Positions 21,711-29,031 of a stretch of 33,295 bases of DNA are shown one piece after another (the first letter of the stretch is position 1; every line of letters begins with the position of its first letter). Position numbers and translations under genes: made by a program. The stretch is from Actinomycetota bacterium (GTDB taxonomy: Bacteria > Actinomycetota > Actinomycetes > Mycobacteriales > SCTD01), in contig JAHWJP010000015.1 in NCBI GenBank assembly GCA_019348355.1, positions 1 to 33,295 of the forward strand, written 5' to 3'. Under the pieces are notes generated by a model. The model had not been told where the DNA came from, did not search any database, and worked only from the letters and a program-made list of their open reading frames with translations.

Positions 21711-23704
21711 TCGCTGGTCGGCGCCCGGCGGGTGCGCTCTGGCTGGTACGGCTGCTGGTCTTGATGCTCGTGCCGGTCGTGTCGTTGCTGGTGAGTTCAG
21801 CTCCCGCTCAGGCTCATCCGGCGCTGGTGACCAGCTCACCGGGTGCTGGTTACGCCGTGACGAGCGCGCCGCGGGAGATCGTCCTGACGTTCAACGAGCC
21901 GGTGAGCTTGCCTGACCGTCCACTGACCGTCCGGGACGCGGACGGCGTGCAACAGACGCTGCGGGTGGTCCTCGACGCGGACGGCGCAACCCTGCGCGGT
22001 GTCCCGGCAGCGAAGCTTGCGATCGGGGCATACGAGGTGGGCTATCGTGTCATCGGCCGCGACGGGGACCTCATCGCCGACACGTTCACCTTCGGCGTCG
22101 CCACCCCGGTAGGCGCGGTGTCGGGCGGTAACGGCAGTTCCGGTGGTGTCGGGAACCCGGAGCAGGTGCAAGGCCTGACGACCGTGCTCCGCGGCCTGCT
22201 GTTCGTCGGGTTGGCGCTCGCGCTCGGCGGGGCCTACCTGGCGTGGCGCGTCGACGAAGCTACCGGGGGTCTGCCTGGAGCGCGACCACTGCTACGAACC
22301 GGCTCGCTGTTGGCTCTGCTCGGGGTCATCGGTCTGTTGGCCGGGCTCGGATCGCTCCCCGAGATCCTCGACCGGGTGGCGGCACCGGGTGTCGCGCGGC
22401 TGCTCACCGCCGAGGCGCTGCTGCTCTGCCTTGCTGCTCTGGCCGCACGACGCCCGTGCCGCGGCGCGCTGGCGGCAGCCTTCCTACTGTGCGTGGTGTT
22501 GCTGGAGGCTCTTCGCGCGCACCCCGGGGAGGCTGACGGGGTCGCCGGGGCCGGTTTGACCGTGGTGCATCTGCTGGCCGGCGCCCTGTGGTTGGGGGGG
22601 CTGGTCCACACGCTCCGGCTCACGGCCGGATGGCGGACCAGCAAGCCTCGGGCGGTGCGCGTCGCCGTCGAGACCTACGCACGCAACGCTTTCGTGCTGT
22701 TCCTTCTCGTAGCCGTGACCGGCACCATCAGCGCCGTGACCCTGCTGCCGTCACTCGCTGACTGGACCGGCACGACGTACGGCCGGACCCTGCTGGTCAA
22801 GCTCGCCCTGTTCGCGCTCGTGCTGGTCGTTGCGCTGCTCGTCCGCACTCGGATGCGTCGCGTTCACCGGCCGGTCGGCCTTCCCGCGCCTCACGAATTG
22901 GCGGTCCCAGCCGCCACCGTGCCCGCCCACGAACCTCGACAGTGGTCTCGGCCGGCCGGGGTGGAGGCGGCACTGTTGGCAGCCGTCGTGCTCGCCGCGG
23001 CGGCGGTCACCTCGGTGACACCGACCAGACTGGTCCCGGTCTCGTCCCTGCTCACCGCCCCGATCGGACCGACGCTGCGCGTCGCCGAGCGGGTCAGGCA
23101 GGTCAGCGTGTCGATCGTTGCGTCGCAGGGTCGGCTGGAGGTACGCGCCGACGCCCCCGACGACGGGGAGCCGTTGACGATCGACCTGACCGGCCAGGTC
23201 CGCCTTGCTGGCGGCGTCGAGCGCGGCCTCGACCTGACCTCGTGCGGTGAGTCCTGTTGGACCGGTCCGGTCGAGTGGGCCACCGGCGTCAACGCGGTGA
23301 GCCTGGACGTGGACGCGCAGCGGTGGGAGGCCGGCCGGGTCAGCATCGGTGTCTCCTGGCCGGCTGTGCCCACCACCGGGTTGCTGGCCCGGGTGCAGAG
23401 CGCGATGGGCACCCGGTCGGCGATCGACACCGTCGAGACGGTCACCTCCGGATTCGGGATTGTCCTGCCGTCCAGCTCGCGCCGTACCGGGCAGGAGTTC
23501 CTGGAGTCCCAGCCGTGGACCGAGGGGGGCGCGACCGACGCGGTACTGCTGGAGGAGGCCGGACAGCGGACGCTGCTGTTCGCGCTGCCCGCGCTCGGCT
23601 ACCACTTCGCGATGCGCCTGGACTCCCAGGACCGCGTGATGTCGGAACGGATCGTCACCCCGAACCATCTGTTGACCAGGGACTACGGGTATCCGCCGGC
23701 GTGA
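21707..23704 (+). CDS. CopC-CopD fusion, copper resistance/transport membrane protein
   Basis: The 665-aa protein combines a secreted CopC-like copper-binding domain with a CopD-like membrane permease. A signal peptide ends at APAQA, leaving a mature N-terminal His (HPALVTSSPGAGY), the first ligand of CopC copper sites. The domain continues with EIVLTFNEPVSLP and YRVIGRDGDLIADTFTFGV; the last usually has DGH, so one histidine ligand is Asp. Eight or so membrane helices follow (about residues 155-440), with AGALWLGGLVHTLRL typical of CopD. A roughly 200-residue C-terminal domain is probably extracytoplasmic. I prefer GTG 21707, five nt after AGGAG, to the track start at 21701. Confidence 0.88.
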   Translation: MIAGRRPAGALWLVRLLVLMLVPVVSLLVSSAPAQAHPALVTSSPGAGYAVTSAPREIVLTFNEPVSLPDRPLTVRDADGVQQTLRVVLDADGATLRGVPAAKLAIGAYEVGYRVIGRDGDLIADTFTFGVATPVGAVSGGNGSSGGVGNPEQVQGLTTVLRGLLFVGLALALGGAYLAWRVDEATGGLPGARPLLRTGSLLALLGVIGLLAGLGSLPEILDRVAAPGVARLLTAEALLLCLAALAARRPCRGALAAAFLLCVVLLEALRAHPGEADGVAGAGLTVVHLLAGALWLGGLVHTLRLTAGWRTSKPRAVRVAVETYARNAFVLFLLVAVTGTISAVTLLPSLADWTGTTYGRTLLVKLALFALVLVVALLVRTRMRRVHRPVGLPAPHELAVPAATVPAHEPRQWSRPAGVEAALLAAVVLAAAAVTSVTPTRLVPVSSLLTAPIGPTLRVAERVRQVSVSIVASQGRLEVRADAPDDGEPLTIDLTGQVRLAGGVERGLDLTSCGESCWTGPVEWATGVNAVSLDVDAQRWEAGRVSIGVSWPAVPTTGLLARVQSAMGTRSAIDTVETVTSGFGIVLPSSSRRTGQEFLESQPWTEGGATDAVLLEEAGQRTLLFALPALGYHFAMRLDSQDRVMSERIVTPNHLLTRDYGYPPA

Positions 23705-23740
23705 GGTCGTGATGTCCCGACCGGCGCTCCGAGAGTCAGA

Positions 23741-23780
23741 TGTCCCTCATACACCGGGGGAGTACATTGGGTGCGTACTC
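23741..23780 (+). promoter_or_regulatory. CsoR-like box 2 in the csoR promoter
   Basis: TACACCGGGGGAGTA (23750-23764) matches the right half-site of box 1 exactly (GGGAGTA) and the left half partly. TGTCCC (23741-23746), a 16-nt spacer and TACATT (23763-23768) reproduce the promoter geometry of boxes 1 and 3. A further inverted repeat, GAGTAC (23760-23765) and GTACTC (23775-23780), may add a second operator. The position ahead of the repressor gene suggests autoregulation. Confidence 0.65.
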
Positions 23781-23804
23781 ACCTTCTCATGATCGGAGAG
23801 CATT

Positions 23805-24152
23805 GTGACGACGAGGGTGCAGCGCCGGACAGCGGAACCTCGCCCGAGCGCACCGGCCGACAAAACAGGCTGCGGCGACACCGGCGAGATGATGCCGGCC
23901 GACAAGCGCGATGAGGCGCTGAAGCGGTTGGCGCGCGCATCCGGGCAGGTCGCCGGGATCAGCCGGATGGTGGACGAGGGACGGCACTGCACGGAAGTGC
24001 TGCAACAGATCGCGGCCGTGCAGAAGGCGCTGGACGGGGTCGGCAACATCGTGCTCCGCAACTACCTGGAGCGCTGCGTGACGACCGCGATCGAAGGTGG
24101 CGACCCGCTGATCTACGACGAGCTCATGCGGGTCTTCGCTCGATACCGCTGA
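23805..24152 (+). CDS. CsoR/RcnR-family metal- or sulfur-sensing transcriptional repressor
   Basis: This 115-aa all-helical repressor contains the DUF156 core: EALKRLARASGQVAGISRMV, EGRHCTEVLQQIAAVQKALD and NIVLRNYLERCVTTAIEGGD. CsoR proteins release DNA when copper(I) binds a Cys-His-Cys site. The first Cys (RHC) and last Cys (ERC) are present, but the His four residues before the last Cys (HLxxC in CsoR) is Tyr (YLERC). It could therefore bind metal differently or sense persulfides, as CstR does with two cysteines. A 28-residue N-terminal extension holds another Cys. The GTG start has GGAGAG upstream, and the probable operator boxes are at 21182, 23750 and 26058. Confidence 0.88.
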   Translation: MTTRVQRRTAEPRPSAPADKTGCGDTGEMMPADKRDEALKRLARASGQVAGISRMVDEGRHCTEVLQQIAAVQKALDGVGNIVLRNYLERCVTTAIEGGDPLIYDELMRVFARYR

Positions 24153-24163
24153 TCGCCCCCCGT

Positions 24164-24739
24164 ATGTCGACCGCCACTTCGCGCTCAGCGGCGGGACGCT
24201 GCTGCTGCGACCCGGTCGACACTGTGTGGGGTCGGCTGCCCGGCGCGGAACCGCCGCTTCGATGGTGGCTGCCGACGGCGGTGTTCGTCGTCGCGGCTGT
24301 CGTGCTGTCGTTGGTCATCGCCCTCGTCGTGCGCGCCCCCGGGCCTCGCGACGATCCGGACCCGGCTGATCAGCGGGACGGATTGCTGCTCAGCGGTCCG
24401 CGGCTGCCCCCGCAGGTGGCCGGGGTGGAGTTCGGTGGGCGGACCGTCGTCGTGCTGTTCGAGCGCACCCCGCCCGCCGGGCCGGCCTTCGACCGCTGGC
24501 GGGACGCCGTCTCCGACGACGGGGTCGGGCTGGTCATCGCGGTCGCCGGTGAGAAGCGCACCGGACTGCTCGCGGCCGCTACCGGCATCCCGAGGCCGGT
24601 CGATGGCGGGCCGCCGGTCGGCTATGCCGTCGTCGATGCGACCCGGCTGGTTCGGTACGCCACGCTGGACCCGACGTACCTGATCAATGCCTTCGAGGTC
24701 GATGTCATCACCGGCGCCGTCGCGGGCGCCGGCTCGTGA
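24164..24739 (+). CDS. membrane-anchored protein with thioredoxin-fold-like domain lacking CxxC
   Basis: The 191-aa protein has a CCC motif near the N-terminus (GRCCCDPVDTVWG), one membrane helix (WWLPTAVFVVAAVVLSLVIA) and an outer domain of about 130 residues. VEFGGRTVVVLFERTPPAGP, DDGVGLVIAVAGEKRTGLL and VGYAVVDATRLVRYATLDPT have the strand and helix order of TlpA/AhpC-type redoxins, but no cysteine pair replaces the usual active site. The fold assignment is by eye. It starts 11 nt after the csoR stop and overlaps the hydrolase gene as GTGA, so it belongs to the csoR transcript. Confidence 0.55.
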   Translation: MSTATSRSAAGRCCCDPVDTVWGRLPGAEPPLRWWLPTAVFVVAAVVLSLVIALVVRAPGPRDDPDPADQRDGLLLSGPRLPPQVAGVEFGGRTVVVLFERTPPAGPAFDRWRDAVSDDGVGLVIAVAGEKRTGLLAAATGIPRPVDGGPPVGYAVVDATRLVRYATLDPTYLINAFEVDVITGAVAGAGS

Positions 24740-26073
24740 GCCTCACGCCGGCCACGTGGGCCCGCGCCTACCGGCCGTTGCACCCGGTGTCCCTGGCCGT
24801 CCAGCTGCTCGTGCTGGTCCTGGCCGAGGTGGCACTGTTCGCCAGTTACGGCGCCCACGACGCCCGGTTCCACTGGGCCACCCACTTCCTCGTCGCGCTC
24901 GCCTACACCAGCGTGCTGTTGCTTGTCCGGCTGCTGATCACCGGCGCCCCCGGGCCGCGGTTCCTGCTGCTGACGTTGCTCGGGTTCCACCTTTTCGCGA
25001 TGGCGCCGGACCTGCTGTTCCGGGGCGGCGTCCCGCACTACCGGTGGATGGACCTGTTCCTGGGGCATGTCGCCGCGCACTACCTGCCCGGCGGTGACGG
25101 CAGCTGGCTGCTCATCGCCCTGCTGACGACCGGCGCGTACGTGGCCGCGTTGACGTTGTGGCTGCGGGCCCGCCGGGCCGAGGCGCTGACCGGCATGCCC
25201 CCCGGTGTCGGGCTGACCGGGACGGCGGTGCTGCGCGCTCAGCGTGACCCGCGAACAACTACCCTGGTCAATGAAGAGCACGGCCATGGACCACCGAGTG
25301 CGCTCTTGCTGCACGGACTCGGAGCTGCGGCCGCGTTCTGGCGCCCGGTCGCTCAGTGTCTGGCCGAGCGAGGGCTCGGCACGTTGCTGCCTGACCTGCT
25401 CGGGTTCGGCTCCTCCCGCCGCCTCGGCACCCACTTCCACCTCGACGACCAGGCCGCCGCCGTCATCCGGCTGCTCGAGAATCACCGGCCGATGGTGCTG
25501 GTCGCGCACTCCTACGGCGCGGCGGTCGCGGTCGCCGTCGCGGCGGAACGCCCGGACCTGGTGGGTCGCCTCGTGCTCATCTGTCCCGCAGCGTTCGCCG
25601 ACCCGGACGAGGCCCGACGCCGGATCGGGGCCCGGTCGTGGATCGCCCGCAAGGCCATGAGCGGCTCCCCGGTGGCTGGCCTGGCCTGCGGCGCGATGTG
25701 CCTGCTGCGGGCGCCGTTGACCATCCTGGCGCCTCGCCTTGCCAGCAGCTTCTCACCCGACGTACCTGCTCAGGTCGCCCGCGACGCCGTCACCTATCTG
25801 TGGCCCGCCTACCGGGACGCACTTCGCAGCCTGCTCGAGGACAACCCGCTCGGGCCGTGGCTGGCCGACCCGCCGTTACCGACGACCGTGGTGCTGGCCG
25901 AGGAAGACCGCACCGTGCCCGCGGACGGCCTGGTCGCTCTGCTCGGCCGGCGGGTCAAGGTGGTGCGCCTGGCCGGTACCCACGCCCTGCCGATCGAGCA
26001 TCCCGACCACGTCTCCAATGCCATCACCGCGAAAGGACCGGAACAGTGTGTCCCGGATACTCCCCCCCAGTAA
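24736..26073 (+). CDS. alpha/beta hydrolase with N-terminal membrane domain
   Basis: The 445-aa protein starts with four membrane helices (LAVQLLVLVLAEVALFASYG, FLVALAYTSVLLLVRLLI, FLLLTLLGFHLFAMAPDLLF, LLIALLTTGAYVAALTLWL), followed by an alpha/beta hydrolase domain from about residue 185. The oxyanion segment is LLHGLGAAAAFWRP, the nucleophile elbow LVAHSYGAAVAVAVAA (Ser in H-S-Y-G), the acid lies in VVLAEEDRTVPADG and the histidine in LAGTHALPIEHP. All three catalytic residues are present, so an active membrane-bound hydrolase is likely; the substrate is unknown. Start GTG 24736 overlaps the previous stop. Confidence 0.8.
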   Translation: MSLTPATWARAYRPLHPVSLAVQLLVLVLAEVALFASYGAHDARFHWATHFLVALAYTSVLLLVRLLITGAPGPRFLLLTLLGFHLFAMAPDLLFRGGVPHYRWMDLFLGHVAAHYLPGGDGSWLLIALLTTGAYVAALTLWLRARRAEALTGMPPGVGLTGTAVLRAQRDPRTTTLVNEEHGHGPPSALLLHGLGAAAAFWRPVAQCLAERGLGTLLPDLLGFGSSRRLGTHFHLDDQAAAVIRLLENHRPMVLVAHSYGAAVAVAVAAERPDLVGRLVLICPAAFADPDEARRRIGARSWIARKAMSGSPVAGLACGAMCLLRAPLTILAPRLASSFSPDVPAQVARDAVTYLWPAYRDALRSLLEDNPLGPWLADPPLPTTVVLAEEDRTVPADGLVALLGRRVKVVRLAGTHALPIEHPDHVSNAITAKGPEQCVPDTPPQ

Positions 26074-26076
26074 ATA
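26049..26076 (+). promoter_or_regulatory. CsoR-like box 3 before the Met/His-rich peptide gene
   Basis: TACTCCCCCCCAGTA at 26058-26072 shares TACTCCC and AGTA with box 1. TGTCCC (26049-26054), a 16-nt spacer and TAAATA (26071-26076) give the same layout as box 2, with the box ending in the first two bases of the -10. It overlaps the last codons of the hydrolase gene and lies about 30 nt before the next start. Confidence 0.6.
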
Positions 26077-26100
26077 GAGCACGAATGATGGAGGATCAGC

Positions 26101-26313
26101 ATGACTCGAACCACCACCGCCGTCGTGGGAGCCAGCGGGCTCGCATTGGCGGCGTTGTTCACGTACAGCACGGCAACGGCGGCGCTCGCCGACCCGGACC
26201 GGGCGCCTCGCTCCGATCAGGTGCCGGACATGGACCGGATGCACGAGCTGATGACCGACGGTAATTCCGGGATGGACCGGATGCACGAGTTGATGACCGA
26301 GGGGCCGCGCTGA
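26101..26313 (+). CDS. small secreted Met/His-rich repeat peptide, probable copper binder
   Basis: The 70-aa precursor has GGAGG just before ATG 26101 and a signal peptide (TTTAVVGASGLALAALFTYS, cleavage probably after ATAALA). The mature part of about 40 residues contains the repeat MDRMHELMTDG twice, separated by NSG. Each repeat offers three methionines, one histidine and acidic residues. Its own promoter carries CsoR-like box 3, and it lies in a copper gene region, so binding of copper outside the membrane is a reasonable inference. I know of no named family for it. Confidence 0.75.
   Translation: MTRTTTAVVGASGLALAALFTYSTATAALADPDRAPRSDQVPDMDRMHELMTDGNSGMDRMHELMTEGPR
26230..26300 (+). 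repeat. direct repeat coding MDRMHELMT
   Basis: Two 29-nt copies (26230-26258 and 26272-26300) differ at one position (gagctg/gagttg), a silent change. The near identity of the DNA indicates a recent internal duplication. Confidence 0.9.
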
Positions 26314-26375
26314 TCCGGAGCGGGACACAGGTTCAGGCGATCCCGGACCCGCCGGAACCCGACGTTGACGTCGAG

Positions 26376-28073
26376 GTGGATGTGCTCGTCGTGGGCGCCG
26401 GGCAGGCTGGGCTGGGCGTCGGGTTCTGGCTGTCCCGGCGCACCGACCTGTCCTACCTGCTGGTCGACGCCGCGCCGCAGCTGGGGCAGAGCTGGCTCGA
26501 TCGCTGGGACAGCCTGGCCCTGTTCACCCCTCGTCGCTTCAGTGCGCTTCCTGGTCGGCGGTTCCCGAGGGGCGCGAGCCCGTACCCGAGCAAGGACGAG
26601 ACGGCGGCCTACCTCACCGATTACGCACGGGAGCACGAGCTGCCGGTACGGCTCGGAGCCCGGGTCGAACGCCTCACCCGCGAGGGTGCGCGGTTTCTGG
26701 CCACCACCAGGCGCGGAGCGGTTCGCGCCCGGCACGTCGTCATCGCGGCCGGGCCGTTTCACAGCCCGCATGTCCCGGCCGCGGCGGCGGGGCTGGACCC
26801 GACGGTGCAGCAGCTGCACTCCGCGCAGTACCGGCGGCCCGCGGATGTGATGGGCCGAGACGTGCTGGTGGTCGGCGGCGGGAACAGCGCCGCGCAGCTG
26901 GCTGTCGAGCTCGCCGCCACCCACCGGGTGAGCGTCGCAGCCCCGAGCGGCATGTGGTTCCTGCCGGCCAGGATCCTCGGGATCAGCCTGTACTGGTGGA
27001 TCTTCGTCACCGGCGTGCTGAACGGCGCCAGCGGCACCCCGGTCTCCCGGCTCGTACGCAAGCGCGGCGACGGCATCATCGGCCGCGACCTGCAACGCCT
27101 GGTCGCTGACGGGACGGTCCGCCTGCTGACCGAACGCGTCGTCAGCGCGACGGGCAAGACGGTGACGCTCGGCGACGGCAGCACCGAGTCACCCGACAGC
27201 GTCCTGTGGTGCACCGGCTTCCAGCCGAACTACCCGTGGCTCGACGTGGCCGGAGCCGTCGACGACGACGGACGGCCGGTGCAGGACGGCGGACGGTCCA
27301 CGGTGCCGGGCCTGCACTGGATCGGCCTTCCGTGGCAGAGCCGGCTGAACTCCGCGATCCTCGACGGTGTCGATCGCGACGCGCAAGCGCTGGTCGCCCG
27401 TCTGGACGACTCCGGCAACCTGCCGGGAAGCCGTAAGGTGCGGGCCTACTTCGACCGGCACGCCCCACGCTACGACCGGCAGATGTCGGGGTGCGAGCGC
27501 CTGTTGCTCGGCGCGCACCGGGACTGGGCGGTCGGACAGGTCCGCGGGCAGGTGTTGGAGATCGGTGTCGGCACCGGCTTGAACCTGCCGCACTACCCGA
27601 CCGACGTGACGGTGACCGGTGTCGATGTGTCCGAGTCGATGCTTGCCCACGCGCGCGCCCGTCAGGGAGTACGGGCTCGCAGCATCTTGCTGGCCGGCGA
27701 TGTGCAGCGGCTGGACCTGCCTGACAACGCCTTTGACGATGCGCTGTCGACGTACACGTTCTGCAGCATTCCCGACCCGGAACAGGCTGCCCGCGAAGCG
27801 TTCCGGCTGGTCCGCCCCGGCGGGCGTCTCGTCCTGGTCGAGCACGGACCCGCCGCGCGGTCCTGGGTGGCTGCCGGACAACGCCTGCTCGACCCGATCT
27901 GCGTGCGCCTGCAAGGCGAGCATCTGCGTCGCGACCCGGTGCCCTTCCTGCGCCGAGCCGGCTGGCAGGTCGAGACCGTCCAACGCCGGGGCCGGGCCGG
28001 GCTCGTTCACCGGGTCGTCGCCCGTAAACCCGCGGATCAGGAACACCACCGAACAGCAGGAGATCACAGATGA
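26376..28073 (+). CDS. flavin monooxygenase-like oxidoreductase fused to a SAM-dependent methyltransferase
   Basis: The 565-aa protein has two complete-looking domains. Residues 1-350 are a flavin-dependent monooxygenase/CzcO-like oxidoreductase: FAD motif VLVVGAGQAGLGVGFWLS, substrate-side LALFTPRRFSALPG, second nucleotide motif VLVVGGGNSAAQLAVELA and the C-terminal SVLWCTGFQPNYPWLD. Residues 355-550 are a class I methyltransferase: RAYFDRHAPRYDRQM, motif I VLEIGVGTGLNLPHYP, VTGVDVSESMLAHARARQ and LVRPGGRLVLVEHGP. No stop or frame break separates them, so this is a natural fusion. GTG 26376 is the only feasible start codon; its ribosome binding site is weak. The substrate is unknown; oxidation and methylation of one small molecule or metalloid is plausible. 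Confidence 0.82.
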   Translation: MDVLVVGAGQAGLGVGFWLSRRTDLSYLLVDAAPQLGQSWLDRWDSLALFTPRRFSALPGRRFPRGASPYPSKDETAAYLTDYAREHELPVRLGARVERLTREGARFLATTRRGAVRARHVVIAAGPFHSPHVPAAAAGLDPTVQQLHSAQYRRPADVMGRDVLVVGGGNSAAQLAVELAATHRVSVAAPSGMWFLPARILGISLYWWIFVTGVLNGASGTPVSRLVRKRGDGIIGRDLQRLVADGTVRLLTERVVSATGKTVTLGDGSTESPDSVLWCTGFQPNYPWLDVAGAVDDDGRPVQDGGRSTVPGLHWIGLPWQSRLNSAILDGVDRDAQALVARLDDSGNLPGSRKVRAYFDRHAPRYDRQMSGCERLLLGAHRDWAVGQVRGQVLEIGVGTGLNLPHYPTDVTVTGVDVSESMLAHARARQGVRARSILLAGDVQRLDLPDNAFDDALSTYTFCSIPDPEQAAREAFRLVRPGGRLVLVEHGPAARSWVAAGQRLLDPICVRLQGEHLRRDPVPFLRRAGWQVETVQRRGRAGLVHRVVARKPADQEHHRTAGDHR

Positions 28074-28252
28074 GTGCCGACGACCCGTACACCAAGCGAA
28101 GCAGGTGCTCGACCGGGTCGGTCAGGACTTCCCGCTGCAGGTGGAGCAGGTGCGGCTGGACACCGACCGCGGACGGGCGCTGGCCGCCGCACACACGGTC
28201 CTTTTCGCACCGGGGGGTGCTGCTGGGCGGGCAGGCGTTCGGCCACGGGCCC
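28070..28252 (+). pseudogene. glutaredoxin-like gene, active site deleted and frameshifted
   Basis: ATG 28070 overlaps the previous stop as ATGA and reads MSADDPYTK. Immediately after, another frame gives AKQVLDRVGQDFPLQVEQVR and LDTDRGRALAAAHTVLFAPG, the body of actinobacterial glutaredoxin-like proteins. The expected CxxC segment between YTK and AKQVL is missing. A second frame change at the run of six G (28212-28217) leads to GVLLGGQAFGHGP. One deletion and one slip have therefore destroyed the gene. Confidence 0.65.
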
Positions 28253-28636
28253 CCACAGCTGCTGGACCGCGAACTGCGCGTCACGAGCGCCCTCGAGGCG
28301 GTCGTCGTGCACGGTGACGAACCCCGGTTGCGCCAGGTCATCGACAACCTGCTCGGCAACACGCTCAAGTACGTGCCGGCCGGCGGGAGCGTGTCCCTGC
28401 GCGTGTCCGCGCACGCAGATCTGGCCGTGCTCGAGGTCAGCGACGACGGCCCCGGCTTCGACCGCGCCGCCGAGGAGCTCTTCGCGCGCTTCGTCCGGGG
28501 ACGAGCTGTTACCGCCGCAGGCTCGGGGATCGGGCTGGCCGTCGTCGCCGAGCTCGTACGAGCCCACGGCGGGACGTATGAGGCGGGCAGCTCACCACTG
28601 GGGGGCGCGCTCGTACGACTGCACCTGCCGGCCTAG
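28253..28636 (+). pseudogene. histidine kinase C-terminal ATPase fragment
   Basis: From about 28253 the open frame becomes a HATPase_c domain: VVVHGDEPRLRQVIDNLLGN with TLKYVP (N box), VLEVSDDGPGFDRA (G1 box), GSGIGLAVVAELVRAHGGTY (G2 box) and a normal end at 28636. The dimerisation helix with the phosphorylated histidine and any sensor part are absent. The fragment is joined in frame to the glutaredoxin remnant, which indicates a deletion between two former genes. No response regulator is nearby. Confidence 0.7.
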
Positions 28637-29031
28637 GTCAGTTCGGTGGCCGACAGGGCGGCGACCACCCCCGATACCGCGGTCCGCTGCTCGCTGCGTG
28701 GGTAGGAAGCCGACCGCTCCACGCGAGGAGCCCCTGCAGCGGACCAGCTGGTCCGTCCCAGAACAAGATACGCGCGGGTGGACCCGAAGCTCAGGTAGCG
28801 CAAGCACCTGCCGTGTCCTTTAACCGTCGAACGAACCTTGCGGGGGGCCGGCAGCGGGACGTCGGATCGCCGCTACCTGCCCCTCGAGGGCTCATCGGAA
28901 GTGAGTGCCCGTCGCAGCTACCGCTGGTTCAGCTGCGAACCGGACCCATCATGGCCCGCACCCGCCTCCCGAACACAGCCGCGTCCGCCGCCCCCACTCG
29001 GCCTTTCAGTCAGACCCGTTGATTCCTACCG
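28637..29031. other. intergenic stretch without recognisable content
   Basis: This 395-nt gap lies between the kinase fragment and the convergent ABC permease gene. The short open frames in it (28813, 28838, 28905) have no family features or ribosome binding sites. It is slightly less GC-rich in places (tcctttaaccgtcgaacgaacc). I see no hairpin followed by T residues, no tRNA and no repeat, so it is probably eroded sequence left by the deletions beside it. Confidence 0.5.
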
